Positions 45,871 to 54,612 of a stretch of 64,000 nucleotides of DNA are shown piece by piece. The notes under the pieces are model-generated. The model was not told where the DNA came from. It worked only from the letters and a program-made list of their open reading frames with translations, and made no database searches. Position 1 is the first letter of the stretch; every line of letters starts with the position of its first letter. Origin of the DNA: CAVYUC01 sp963771595 (lineage in GTDB: Bacteria > Bacteroidota > Bacteroidia > Bacteroidales > Prolixibacteraceae); NCBI GenBank assembly GCA_963771595.1, contig CAVYUC010000007.1:62001-126000 (forward strand). Direction: 5' to 3'. The position numbers and the translations under genes are program-made.

Positions 45871-46275
45871 AGTGAAGTTTTTTAGCGGAAATCAATTTCC
45901 TTCGGTTCAATCATGCATAATACCAATGTTATATCCCAAATATTTCGGAACCCAAACGAGTTTCCGGAATCATTAAAGCAACTATGAAAATCGGATGATT
46001 TTGAAAACAAAATGCTCAAGGCAAATATGTTTTTTAGTCAGGAAATTAAATGTGATTTAATGGCTGCCAGGTTCAATTTCCAATCATCAGTCTCTTCTGT
46101 TTTTCCAGTTTTAGTTCAATTTTGTCTTTTCAAGTTACAACATAAAAAAATAAAAGTCAATGCAGGAACAAAAAAAAGAAAGCAACACCACATCATATAT
46201 CGCTATGTGTAAACAACATGCACTCAAACAAAATAAGACAAAATTAACTTTTATTAATGTTTGGAGGGATTTCGA
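45871..46275. other. Gene-free region upstream of the eCIS operon (405 bp)
   Basis: No gene with coding character is seen; the plus-strand frame at 46012-46212 (66 aa) is Phe/Lys-rich and lies opposite to both neighbours. The region is AT-rich with several A-tracts. The eCIS promoter must lie here, since the first gene's ATG is at 45870 and the neighbouring dacB-type gene ends at 46276 on the same strand. One -7 match is listed separately. Confidence 0.6.
46239..46246 (-). promoter_or_regulatory. Candidate -7 element (TAATTTTG) of the eCIS operon
   Basis: On the minus strand TAATTTTG matches TAnnTTTG. It would give a leader of about 360 nt before the DUF4255 gene. There is no TTG at the expected spacing, so this is tentative; a regulated promoter of another class is equally possible. 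Confidence 0.3.
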
Positions 46276-47715
46276 CTAGATCTTGGTTACCTGTTTCAAC
46301 AATTTTTCTATTTCATTTATCAGTTTATACTGGCTCCCGGAGAAGTGGTTAAACATGATGCAGAAAACCGCCCGCTTTCCGGATTGAAGTTCAAGGAAAC
46401 CGGCATAGCAACGTACACGTGTCATTGAACCACTTTTGGCTTTAAGCGTGTTTCCGGGAAAAACTTTGGGATCGAAATAAATCAGTGTTCCCTGTCCTGC
46501 TTCGGCCAGCGAAGACATAAAAGCATCTTTCTGAAGACTTTTTGTGGCCATATAAAGCAAAACTTCGGTAAAAAGGTCCGGAGAAACTGCGTTAAATGGT
46601 GATAATCCGCTTCCGTCTTCCATGAAATACGAACCGGCATCCACTCCTTTTGTTTCCCAAAACTTTTTAACAAGCACAATTCCGTCGTGCCGGTTTCCGG
46701 AACCGTTATATTCAGCCGCCACCTGTTTTACCAGTTGTTCGGCAAAAAGATTCACACTTTCATGATTTAGAACTTTAACTATTTCAGCCAATTCGGGCGA
46801 TTTTTGGATATAAAGCGGATGAAAATTTACAGGCTCCACCCGATTGAACCTGATATTTCCGGAAAAGAAAATTCCTGCATCTGCCAGCCGCTGTTGAAAT
46901 TCTTCTGCAAATAATTTCTCCGGAAATGGAACAGAAGCTTTTACGGTAAAGGCTTTTCTGTTTTTAGGGACAGTTCCCCGAACAATCCGGTAGGTATCAA
47001 AAGGACCACCAAAAACATAAGCCCTGTCATAATTTAAATCGGACGACAAAACTTCGTTTTTTAGAACCAGGCCCGGAACTTTTGGATGTACACCAATAAT
47101 TTCAGTTGGCTGGCCTGCATGTGGCGGTGATTGGAAGGTTATTTTGAACATATTATCATAAACCGTTAACGCGCCTGAACCAGCGCCGTAATAATTCCCA
47201 AGGTCTTCCCACATCCAGGTAGGGGGGATTTTTTCATTGTCATAAAGCGAAACATCAATGTCCAAATCTCCTTTGATTTGAGTAATTCCGGCAAGATTGA
47301 TATTGTTCACCCATGTTTCCAAAAAATCATCTTCAAAATATTCTTTCTCAAAATATTCCGATCCAAGCGTAGGATCGCCGCCTGCAATTACGACCAGATT
47401 ACCGTCTAAAATGCTGTCGTTGATTTCTCCTGTATATCCAATTTGTGTTTCAAACCGGTAATCCGCACCGAGCATTTCCAAAGCTGCTCCCGAAGTAATT
47501 AATTTAAGAATTGAGCCGGGAACCAGTAATTTGTCAGGATTCAAGCTAAAAAATGAAGTTCCGGTATCCAAATCTTTAAACTGCATGGCAATGGTTGCAT
47601 TTTTATATTCCGGTTTCGAAAGCAGTTTTTTAACCGCCGTTTCAATTGTTTCTTGCGAAAAACAAGCATTGCCGAATAAAACCGCTGTAAAAATTATGAA
47701 AATCCTTAACTTCAT
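46276..47715 (-). CDS. dacB: PBP4-type D-Ala-D-Ala carboxypeptidase/endopeptidase (S13)
   Basis: The 479-aa product has a signal peptide (cleavage near CFSQ, residue 20) and the three S13 motifs: S68-I-L-K71 in VPGSILKLITSG, SVN in NHESVNLFAEQL, and KSG in LKAKSGSMTRV. The large insert domain between SxxK and SxN (about residues 95-290) is typical of PBP4. It trims peptide stems or cross-links of peptidoglycan in the periplasm. It is monocistronic, convergent to nothing and upstream of the eCIS operon on the same strand. Confidence 0.93.
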   Translation of the reverse strand: MKLRIFIIFTAVLFGNACFSQETIETAVKKLLSKPEYKNATIAMQFKDLDTGTSFFSLNPDKLLVPGSILKLITSGAALEMLGADYRFETQIGYTGEINDSILDGNLVVIAGGDPTLGSEYFEKEYFEDDFLETWVNNINLAGITQIKGDLDIDVSLYDNEKIPPTWMWEDLGNYYGAGSGALTVYDNMFKITFQSPPHAGQPTEIIGVHPKVPGLVLKNEVLSSDLNYDRAYVFGGPFDTYRIVRGTVPKNRKAFTVKASVPFPEKLFAEEFQQRLADAGIFFSGNIRFNRVEPVNFHPLYIQKSPELAEIVKVLNHESVNLFAEQLVKQVAAEYNGSGNRHDGIVLVKKFWETKGVDAGSYFMEDGSGLSPFNAVSPDLFTEVLLYMATKSLQKDAFMSSLAEAGQGTLIYFDPKVFPGNTLKAKSGSMTRVRCYAGFLELQSGKRAVFCIMFNHFSGSQYKLINEIEKLLKQVTKI

Positions 47716-47822
47716 TTTTTTAATTTTGAAAACTTAATAATTGACCGAAATGCAATGGTTTGGATAAATTTATCGATTATTGCCTTTTCAGGCTGAAAAC
47801 AAATTTAAAAATAAATATCAGA

Positions 47823-48203
47823 ATGTTGCGAACCATTTTACTTGTGGGTACCGGTGGATTTATTGGAAGTGTAATGCGCTATCTTGTGCAGGTTTTTGTT
47901 GAACGAAGCCTTTCCAGTACTTTTCCGATGGGAACATTAATTGCCAATGTTGCCGGAAGTTTTATCATCGGGATAGTTTTTGCCCTTGCCGAAAAGGGAA
48001 ACCTGATGAGTGCCGAATGGCGCATCTTTCTTGCAGTAGGCGTTTGTGGCGGCTTCACTACATTTTCTTCGTTTGCCTACAATAATTTTACAATGATAAA
48101 GGAACAATCGTTTCTGCAGTTGTTATTGAATATTGGCGGAAGCCTGTTTTTAGGCATTCTGGCCGTTTATCTTGGTGTTGTTTTAATTCGTGCAATCTTT
48201 TAG
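47823..48203 (+). CDS. crcB: Fluoride ion exporter CrcB/Fluc
   Basis: From ATG at 47823 the product is 126 aa, the normal CrcB length, with GGFIGSVMRY, FPMGTLIANVAGSFIIG and GVCGGFTTFSSFAYN, and four predicted membrane helices. The longer frame from 47760 adds a non-conserved tail. It forms dual-topology dimers that export fluoride. A DUF190 gene follows 10 bp downstream. No fluoride riboswitch consensus is seen upstream. Confidence 0.93.
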   Translation: MLRTILLVGTGGFIGSVMRYLVQVFVERSLSSTFPMGTLIANVAGSFIIGIVFALAEKGNLMSAEWRIFLAVGVCGGFTTFSSFAYNNFTMIKEQSFLQLLLNIGGSLFLGILAVYLGVVLIRAIF

Positions 48204-48213
48204 ATTAAACAAA

Positions 48214-48579
48214 ATGAAAATCACAGGAAAAGCAGGTATTTTAAAAGTTTATGTAGGCGAATCGGATAAAGTGGAAGGACGTCCGTTATTTGAAGAAATT
48301 GTATTTTCCGCCCGTAAAGCCGGAATTGCAGGAGCTACTGCTTACAAAGGCATCATGTCGTTTGGAGCCAGTCATTCCATGCATACGCAGAAAATATTCG
48401 CACTTTCAGGGGACATGCCAGTATCTATAGAAATCGTTGATACCGTGGAAAAACTGGATAAGTTTGTTCCCCGCATCAACGAACTGATGGATTACAGCAA
48501 AAAAGGCGGCCTGGTTACTTTTCAGGAAGTGGATGTGCTGCGGTATGAAGTTGGCGAAAAATACAGGAAGCCGCAGTAA
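48214..48579 (+). CDS. DUF190 domain protein, CrcB partner
   Basis: From ATG at 48214 the product is 121 aa with ILKVYVGESDKVEGRPLFEEIV, GIAGATAYKGIMSFGASH and VSIEIVDTVEKLDKFVP, a PII-like ferredoxin fold typical of DUF190. These proteins commonly lie next to crcB and may regulate fluoride export, but their function is unproven. The ATG at 48190 lies within crcB and is less likely. Confidence 0.88.
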   Translation: MKITGKAGILKVYVGESDKVEGRPLFEEIVFSARKAGIAGATAYKGIMSFGASHSMHTQKIFALSGDMPVSIEIVDTVEKLDKFVPRINELMDYSKKGGLVTFQEVDVLRYEVGEKYRKPQ

Positions 48580-48699
48580 ATATTTCACCATAGATTATTC
48601 AGATTCGCACAGTTCATGATTCCGTCTTTACAAGGTTAACACTTTATGAATTATTGCCAACCCTGAATTTTTCCCATAAACAGGGACGAAACAATTTAC

Positions 48700-48707
48700 T
48701 ATCTTTG
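48700..48707 (+). promoter_or_regulatory. -7 element TATCTTTG for eno
   Basis: TATCTTTG matches TAnnTTTG exactly and is 83 bp upstream of the enolase ATG. The -33 TTG is not at standard spacing. Confidence 0.55.
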
Positions 48708-48790
48708 GACTGCTTTAAAAAAAATCAGAAATAAACTACTGATTTACTGTTAAAAACAAATATTAAGTTGAACAATAAAAAACTACTCAC

Positions 48791-50092
48791 ATGTTAATTA
48801 GCGACATCAAAGCAAGAGAGATACTGGATTCTCGCGGTAACCCCACAATCGAAGTTGAAGTTTTGCTGGAAAGCGGTGCCTTTGGGCGTGCAGCAGTTCC
48901 GTCAGGAGCTTCAACCGGAGAAAACGAAGCGTTGGAACTTCGCGACGGTGACAAAAACCGTTACCTCGGAAAAGGGGTTTTGAAAGCAGTTGAAAATGTA
49001 AACAATCTTATTGCAAAAGAACTGGTTGGAATGGATGCTACCGATCAGGTGGCTATCGACAGCAAACTGCTTGAACTCGACGGCACCAAAACAAAATCAA
49101 AACTGGGCGCCAATGCACTGCTTGGTGTTTCGCTGGCGGTGGCCAAAGCAGCTGCCGAATATGCAGGCCTTCCATTGTACCGTTACATTGGCGGGGTAAA
49201 TGCCAAAACGCTACCTGTGCCCATGATGAACATTATTAACGGGGGTTCACACTCTGATGCACCAATAGCATTCCAGGAATTTATGATTCGTCCGATTGGT
49301 GCCGAATCATTCCGTGAAGGATTGAGAATGGGTGCTGAAGTTTTCCACAGCCTGAAAAAAGTATTGAAAAACCGCGGTCTCAGCACTGCAGTTGGCGACG
49401 AAGGAGGCTTTGCTCCAAAACTTGAAGGTACCGAAGATGCGTTGAACAGCATTATCGAAGCCATCAAAAATGCCGGTTATAAACCAGGCCGCGCCGAAGA
49501 TGGCGGAGATGTTTCCATCGCCCTCGACTGTGCTGCTTCTGAGTTTTTCGTTGACGGTATTTACGATTATACAAAATTTGAAGGCGAAGGCGCCGCAAAA
49601 CGTACCAGTGAACAACAGGCCGATTATCTCGCTGAACTGATTTCAAAATTCCCAATCGATTCTATCGAAGATGGAATGAACGAAGCTGACTGGGATGGTT
49701 TTGTACTACTGAATAAAAAAATTGGTGACCGCTGCCAATTGGTTGGCGATGATTTATTTGTAACCAATGTTGAATACCTGAAAAAAGGTATTGAATTGGG
49801 TGCTGCTAATTCAATCCTGATTAAAGTAAACCAGATTGGTACGCTTACCGAAACACTTGACGCCATTGAAATGGCACACCGTGCTGGTTATACTTCAGTT
49901 ACTTCGCACCGCTCGGGCGAAACAGAAGATTCTACCATTGCTGATATTGCAGTTGCTACCAACTCCGGACAAATTAAAACTGGTTCACTTAGCCGTTCCG
50001 ACCGCATGGCAAAATACAATCAGCTTCTTCGTATTGAAGAAGAACTGGGTGCCAGCGCAATCTATGGATACAAAAAAGTTTACAGGAAATAA
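48791..50092 (+). CDS. eno: Enolase
   Basis: The 433-aa product is a full enolase: EILDSRGNPTIEVEV at the start, GASTGENEALELRD, GSHSDAPIAFQEFMI, the Lys/Glu active-site segments, SIEDGMNEADWDGF, the signature LIKVNQIGTLTETLDAI and SHRSGETEDSTIADIAVA. It converts 2-phosphoglycerate to phosphoenolpyruvate in glycolysis. Length and motifs are standard. Monocistronic with its own terminator. Confidence 0.98.
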   Translation: MLISDIKAREILDSRGNPTIEVEVLLESGAFGRAAVPSGASTGENEALELRDGDKNRYLGKGVLKAVENVNNLIAKELVGMDATDQVAIDSKLLELDGTKTKSKLGANALLGVSLAVAKAAAEYAGLPLYRYIGGVNAKTLPVPMMNIINGGSHSDAPIAFQEFMIRPIGAESFREGLRMGAEVFHSLKKVLKNRGLSTAVGDEGGFAPKLEGTEDALNSIIEAIKNAGYKPGRAEDGGDVSIALDCAASEFFVDGIYDYTKFEGEGAAKRTSEQQADYLAELISKFPIDSIEDGMNEADWDGFVLLNKKIGDRCQLVGDDLFVTNVEYLKKGIELGAANSILIKVNQIGTLTETLDAIEMAHRAGYTSVTSHRSGETEDSTIADIAVATNSGQIKTGSLSRSDRMAKYNQLLRIEEELGASAIYGYKKVYRK

Positions 50093-50120
50093 AAGAGCCT
50101 GACAAGAACAAATAAATCAA

Positions 50121-50158
50121 AAACCGCTTTTCCGTTAATTTGGAAGGCGGTTTTTTTT
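50121..50158 (+). terminator. Intrinsic terminator of eno
   Basis: ACCGCTTTTCC pairs with GGAAGGCGGT around GTTAATTT and is followed by a T8 run, 29 bp after the enolase stop. Confidence 0.85.
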
Positions 50159-50231
50159 CGAAATTCAGGATAGGGATAGAAAGCATATCCGCGCAAATCG
50201 ATTTTCATTCAGAAACAATTCCTTTATTTAT

Positions 50232-50261
50232 TTGACAAATAACAATTTATTTCTATTTTTG
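50232..50261 (+). promoter_or_regulatory. Promoter TTG-N19-TATTTTTG for rpsF-rpsR-rplI
   Basis: TTG at 50232-50234 and TATTTTTG at 50254-50261 are 19 bp apart, the canonical Bacteroidota housekeeping promoter spacing. It lies 40 bp before the likely rpsF start. Confidence 0.8.
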
Positions 50262-50301
50262 CGCGTCCAAAAAATAAGTGTTTAATTAAAAATTGATGTT
50301 T

Positions 50302-50655
50302 ATGTTTAATCAGTACGAAACCGTTTTCATTTGTACTCCCGTTTTATCTGAGCCACAGGTAAAGGAAACGGTAAGAAAATTCAAGGACATCATCACCGGC
50401 AACGGAGGTGAATTGATCCATGACGAAGACTGGGGAATGAAAAAACTGGCTTACCCCATTCAAAAAAAATCAACAGGTTTTTATCATCTGTTTGAGTTCA
50501 AACTTGAACCGGCATTGTTAGGCAAGCTGGAAACTGAATTCAGGCGCGATGAGCGGGTTATCCGGTTTCAAACCGTAAAACTCGATAAATATGCTGCCGA
50601 GTACAGCGAAAAAAGAAGAAGGTTACAAAAACAAAAAACTGAAAAGGAGGGATAA
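50302..50655 (+). CDS. rpsF: 30S ribosomal protein S6
   Basis: From ATG at 50302 the product is 117 aa starting MFNQYETVFICTPVL, with the conserved EDWGMKKLAYPIQKKSTGFYHLFEF core that binds 16S rRNA together with S18. An ATG at 50296 and a TTG at 50293 are also in frame; 50302 best matches family starts. First gene of rpsF-rpsR-rplI. Confidence 0.95.
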   Translation: MFNQYETVFICTPVLSEPQVKETVRKFKDIITGNGGELIHDEDWGMKKLAYPIQKKSTGFYHLFEFKLEPALLGKLETEFRRDERVIRFQTVKLDKYAAEYSEKRRRLQKQKTEKEG

Positions 50656-50658
50656 AAA

Positions 50659-50928
50659 ATGGCACAGAATTCAAGTGAAATCAGATACCTGACCCCGCCG
50701 TCAGTAGAAATCAAAAAGAAAAAATATTGCCGTTTCAAGAAAAACGGAATCAAATATGTGGATTACAAAGATCCTGAATTCCTGAAAAAATTCTTAAACG
50801 AACAAGGTAAAATTTTACCCCGCCGTATTACAGGAACTTCGTTAAAGTACCAGCGTAAAGTTGGCCAGGCCGTTAAACGCGCCCGCCAGGTTGCCCTGTT
50901 GCCGTATGTAACCGATATGTTGAAATAA
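50659..50928 (+). CDS. rpsR: 30S ribosomal protein S18
   Basis: The 89-aa product has KKYCRFKKNGIKYVDYKDPEFLKKF and the S18 signature PRRITGTSLKYQRKVGQAVKRARQVALLPYV. It binds S6 in the 30S platform. An AGGAGG motif lies before the ATG, 3 bp after rpsF. A single Cys remains in the N-terminal part (YCRF). Confidence 0.98.
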   Translation: MAQNSSEIRYLTPPSVEIKKKKYCRFKKNGIKYVDYKDPEFLKKFLNEQGKILPRRITGTSLKYQRKVGQAVKRARQVALLPYVTDMLK

Positions 50929-50945
50929 AAAAAGGAGAGCTTGAA

Positions 50946-51392
50946 ATGGAAATTATTCTTATACAAGATGTTGAACGACTGGGAAATGCAGACGATATCG
51001 TTTCTGTAAAAAACGGTTACGCACGCAATTATTTAATCCCGCAGAAAAAGGCAATTGCTGCAACTGAAAGAGCTAAAAAAGTATTGGCTGAAAACACAAA
51101 GCAGCGTGCCCATAAAGAAACAAAACTAAGAGAAGCAGCTCAGGGTATTGCTGATCAACTTGCCAACAAGAAAATTACAATTGGCGCTAAAGTCAGTACC
51201 TCGGGTAAAGTCTTTGGTTCGGTTAACACTATTCAGCTTGCCGAAGCGATTAACAAAAAAGGTTTCGAAATCGATCGCAAACAAATTAAACTTCCCACTG
51301 ACAGTATTAAAGAAGTAGGTTCATATACCGCCGATATTAAACTGTACAAAGATGTTGTGGTAACTATCGATTTTGAAGTAGTTGGCGAATAA
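50946..51392 (+). CDS. rplI: 50S ribosomal protein L9
   Basis: The 148-aa product has the N-terminal MEIILIQDVERLGNADDIVSVKNGYARNYLIP, the long connecting helix and a C-terminal domain with GKVFGSVNTIQLAEAI. It binds 23S rRNA domain V and helps maintain frame. An AGGAGAGC motif precedes the ATG. Last gene of the operon. Confidence 0.98.
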   Translation: MEIILIQDVERLGNADDIVSVKNGYARNYLIPQKKAIAATERAKKVLAENTKQRAHKETKLREAAQGIADQLANKKITIGAKVSTSGKVFGSVNTIQLAEAINKKGFEIDRKQIKLPTDSIKEVGSYTADIKLYKDVVVTIDFEVVGE

Positions 51393-51420
51393 AGAACACA
51401 GCTACAAACTAAATAATGAA

Positions 51421-51450
51421 GGGCTTCCGTTTTGGGAGCCCTTTTTATTT
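51421..51450. terminator. Terminator between rplI and the RidA gene
   Basis: GGGCTTCC pairs with GGGAGCCC around a short loop (one G-T pair), followed by a T5ATTTT run. It lies 29 bp after rplI and reaches the stop of the opposite RidA gene. Confidence 0.75.
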
Positions 51451-51822
51451 TACTGCAACTGTTTCAATTTCGATTAAAACGCCCAGAGGCAAATCTTTTA
51501 CTGCAAAAGCAGCGCGGGCCGGCGGATCTTCCTGGTAAAACTGCCCGTAAACTTCATTCATTGCTTTGAAATCAGCCATATTGCTTAACAAGCACATCGA
51601 TTTTACAACATTATTATAAGTATATCCGGCAGCTTCCAGAATAGCGCCGATGTTCTTCATCACCTGCAGGGTTTGCTCAGTAATACCTCCTTCAACAACT
51701 TTCATAGTTTCGGGAACCAATGGGACCTGCCCCGAAATATAAAGGGTGCCGTTCAATTCAACTGCCTGACTGTAGGGACCGATTGCCTGCGGCGCTTTAT
51801 CTGTCGAAATAATTCGTTTCAT
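51445..51822 (-). CDS. RidA-family enamine/imine deaminase
   Basis: The 125-aa product is a RidA/YjgF protein: APQAIGPYSQAV, LYISGQVPLVPE, VVKSMCLLSNMADF, and the catalytic Arg in PPARAAFAVKDLP. It hydrolyses reactive enamines such as 2-aminoacrylate formed by PLP enzymes. It lies 11 bp downstream of lptD on the same strand and is likely cotranscribed with it. Confidence 0.93.
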   Translation of the reverse strand: MKRIISTDKAPQAIGPYSQAVELNGTLYISGQVPLVPETMKVVEGGITEQTLQVMKNIGAILEAAGYTYNNVVKSMCLLSNMADFKAMNEVYGQFYQEDPPARAAFAVKDLPLGVLIEIETVAVK

Positions 51823-51833
51823 AATTTATACGG

Positions 51834-54482
51834 TTAAAAATTATCATAATGACTTTGCCGTTTCTGTAATTTCAAATCTTTAAGCAACGAGGATTTGGCG
51901 CTGATAACAAAACTATAGCTTTTCATATAACCAAACGGAACAAAGCTAAACGACATTTGCCAGCAATGCAAATCGCGGTTTACATTAAATGTGGTAAACG
52001 AGAATTCCTTGGCCATAATGTCGAAATTGGTATTCATGCTGAGGCGCCATTTCTCTGTCAGATTCAGGTTTCCCCTAAAACCAAGGGTTTGTGTAAAATT
52101 ACCTTTTTCACTTGGCCTTCGCGGACCCCGGTAATTAAAAGTATAATCGAAGCCAAAATCCCACGGGATATTAAAATCAGTATAATTTGAATAATCACCG
52201 GGAAGCACATTTTCTTCTTCCACCAACTCTTTGTTTCGCTGTGCTTCCTTCTCTCCTTTTTTTGATTTGAAATTCATACCAAAAGAAAGATTGGCGCTGG
52301 TTAACCTCCCCAGTTTGGCCAGACCCGATTTCTCATTCCACACATATTTATGAATTTTCACCCCGTTTTCATTTAACATGTATGGGTCGAGAACTCCCCC
52401 CATATTTATGCTGACACCGGCAACCGAAGTTCTGGCCCTGATTCCGACCGGTGCAAGATTCAGGGAATCGGCAATTAAATTATATGACGTATTGAAGCTG
52501 AAATTATCAAGTATTTTAACCTTTTTGAATTTTTGCTCAGCATCGGTTTTTGTGGTATCCTTTACATCGAGCACTTTCATTTCGAGGTTATTATTCAATG
52601 AAAATGAAATGGCCCCGGAAGCGCCACGACCAGGCGAACCGCCGTAAACACCGCCATAGTTCACATCAAAATATTCAATTCTTCCTGTTGTATCAACCTG
52701 AACCGGCTGCCAGTAACCAAAACGTTCCTGACCAAAATCGGGCCGGTAACTAAAGCTGAACGACGGCGTCATTTTATGCCTTATTCCTTTTATTTTTGAA
52801 TTCGGGTTTCGCGGCAAAAACATTCCGTAAATATTGGTTGTGGCGCTTAAACTATAGGAATAATCATAAACACGGTTTAATCCTGTGATGGTATCAATTT
52901 CAACTGTCCGCGGAATTCCGCCCGGATTCCGGTGATTGCCATTTGCATCGTAAGAATAATCATATTCCTTAAAATACCATTTCTCGTTGTAGCTGAAACT
53001 CGGACTCATGTTAATATTGTTAAACAAGTTAAAGCTTGGAAGTGCAATGGGTATATTATGCCGGATTCCGTTTTTCCAGTCCTTCGAAAACGATTGATTT
53101 AAAATTTCATTTTCTTTTGCAGTAATTGTATTGCGCAGATTTCCGGTGTAGTTGATTCCAAATTTCTCGTAAAATTTAATGGGGCCACTTCTGTTTTTTC
53201 TTCTGAATGGATATATTTTCGCCATACTGAAAGTCATCTCCGGAAAAGAAAGCGTCAACGTGGAATCCCTTGAATTTTGCGAATGCCGCAGGTTAACCGA
53301 CATGTTAAAAGGTGTATTTTCAAACTTTTTGTTATACGAAATACTTGAAGATTTTTGAGTACGCAGATAGTTCTGGGCAGAATAGGAATTTTGCTTATCG
53401 TACCCGCTGGTGGAGAAATTTACACTTGCCGAAAAAGTACGGTTTGGATTTGCCTTTGGATCCTGGCTGTGACTCCAGGTAATTGCAAATTGCGGAGACT
53501 TTGTATAAGTATCCAATCCCTGTTCTCCGTACACATTCACTGCATACTGAAAATCGAGACCACCATTAAATTTGTATCTTTTCCGGTAATTGGTATGAAA
53601 ACGCGTAGCCCACGATCCTTTGGAATAAATATCGCCCTGCACTGACAAGTCGAAATATTCGTTGGCAGCCCAGTAATAACCGCCGTCCCGCAGAAAAAAT
53701 CCGCGGTTGTTTTCCTCTCCGTACATCGGCACCAAAATTCCGGAGGAATATGTTGGTGTATTCGGAAAGTAGCCAAAAGGAATAAAAGGGAAATAAATAG
53801 GAAAATCTTCGAGTACCATATACGCCGGCCCTGTTATTATTTTTTTATTCGAAATAACCTTTGCTTTCGACAAATGCAGGTAGTAATGCGGATGTTCGAG
53901 TTCGCAGGTGGTGTATTTTCCGTCCCTCAAAATAAAGGCATCTTTCGATATTTTTTTCGTCCGGCTGCTGTGCACAAATCCTTCTCCCTGCTCGGTAACC
54001 ACATCGGTTATTATTCCTTTTTCGGTTTCAAAATTATAGCGTAATGTTTTCGATTCAAATTCTTCATTCCCATCTTTAAAAATTGGTTTTTGCACTAAAG
54101 TTTCGGTTGAGTCCAAAATACCTTCAGCATAAACCTCTTTAGTTTCCAAATCGAGCTCAATATGATAAGCAGTGAGTTCAATTTGCTGATAGGTCACCTT
54201 CGAGTTGTTGTAAAGAAACACCTTTTGCCCGTCAAAAGAGACTATTATTGAATCTTCGGCGTTATATACAATCGGAGCCTGTATAACAGGTGCTGCTGCT
54301 GAATCGGCCGCCGTTGAATCGGCAACTACAATACCGGCGCTTATTGTATCGTTTAACGAAGGAATAATGTAACTGATTGTGTCGACAGCTGTGGTATCAA
54401 CATTTGGAACTGTCCCGGTTTCCTGAGCTAAAACGAATAATGAAAAAAAAAGAAAAGTATATGTTAGTAAAAGCTTGTACAA
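51834..54482 (-). CDS. LPS-assembly protein LptD-like (Bacteroidota type)
   Basis: The 882-aa product has a signal peptide (cleavage near VLAQ, residue 19), a low-complexity Ala/Asp/Ser/Thr linker and an OstA-like N-terminal domain (about residues 85-215; KVTYQQIELTAYHIEL, GDFVTEQGEG-like VTEQGEGFVHS). A long beta-barrel follows, ending with an aromatic-rich C-terminus before the terminal NF. It inserts LPS into the outer membrane. An upstream promoter element is listed separately; RidA follows after 11 bp. Confidence 0.85.
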   Translation of the reverse strand: MYKLLLTYTFLFFSLFVLAQETGTVPNVDTTAVDTISYIIPSLNDTISAGIVVADSTAADSAAAPVIQAPIVYNAEDSIIVSFDGQKVFLYNNSKVTYQQIELTAYHIELDLETKEVYAEGILDSTETLVQKPIFKDGNEEFESKTLRYNFETEKGIITDVVTEQGEGFVHSSRTKKISKDAFILRDGKYTTCELEHPHYYLHLSKAKVISNKKIITGPAYMVLEDFPIYFPFIPFGYFPNTPTYSSGILVPMYGEENNRGFFLRDGGYYWAANEYFDLSVQGDIYSKGSWATRFHTNYRKRYKFNGGLDFQYAVNVYGEQGLDTYTKSPQFAITWSHSQDPKANPNRTFSASVNFSTSGYDKQNSYSAQNYLRTQKSSSISYNKKFENTPFNMSVNLRHSQNSRDSTLTLSFPEMTFSMAKIYPFRRKNRSGPIKFYEKFGINYTGNLRNTITAKENEILNQSFSKDWKNGIRHNIPIALPSFNLFNNINMSPSFSYNEKWYFKEYDYSYDANGNHRNPGGIPRTVEIDTITGLNRVYDYSYSLSATTNIYGMFLPRNPNSKIKGIRHKMTPSFSFSYRPDFGQERFGYWQPVQVDTTGRIEYFDVNYGGVYGGSPGRGASGAISFSLNNNLEMKVLDVKDTTKTDAEQKFKKVKILDNFSFNTSYNLIADSLNLAPVGIRARTSVAGVSINMGGVLDPYMLNENGVKIHKYVWNEKSGLAKLGRLTSANLSFGMNFKSKKGEKEAQRNKELVEEENVLPGDYSNYTDFNIPWDFGFDYTFNYRGPRRPSEKGNFTQTLGFRGNLNLTEKWRLSMNTNFDIMAKEFSFTTFNVNRDLHCWQMSFSFVPFGYMKSYSFVISAKSSLLKDLKLQKRQSHYDNF

Positions 54483-54523
54483 AATGTTTTCTGAATTTAA
54501 ACTTTAATTTTTGGCATGACGTG

Positions 54524-54549
54524 CAAAAATAAAAATAAGGGATATACAA
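54524..54549 (-). promoter_or_regulatory. Candidate promoter of lptD
   Basis: On the minus strand TATTTTTG (54524-54531) lies 41 bp before the lptD start, with TTG at 54547-54549. The 15-bp spacer is shorter than usual. Confidence 0.4.
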
Positions 54550-54584
54550 AAGGTCTAATAAATGCAAAATAAATTTAATATTTC

Positions 54585-54592
54585 TATTTTTG
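54585..54592 (+). promoter_or_regulatory. -7 element TATTTTTG of the amidase gene
   Basis: TATTTTTG fits TAnnTTTG and is 20 bp before the ATG at 54613. It lies inside the upstream extension of the reading frame and so excludes the earlier ATG at 54562 as the start. Confidence 0.55.
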
Positions 54593-54612
54593 TTCCCGAA
54601 TTAAGAAACTTT

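Noticed and set aside
46012..46212. 66-aa plus-strand frame in the region upstream of the eCIS operon
   Set aside because: Low-complexity Phe/Lys composition and no homology-like pattern.
47716..47822. Fluoride riboswitch upstream of crcB
   Set aside because: The conserved GGNGAUGG...CCC...AACCGCC pattern was not found.
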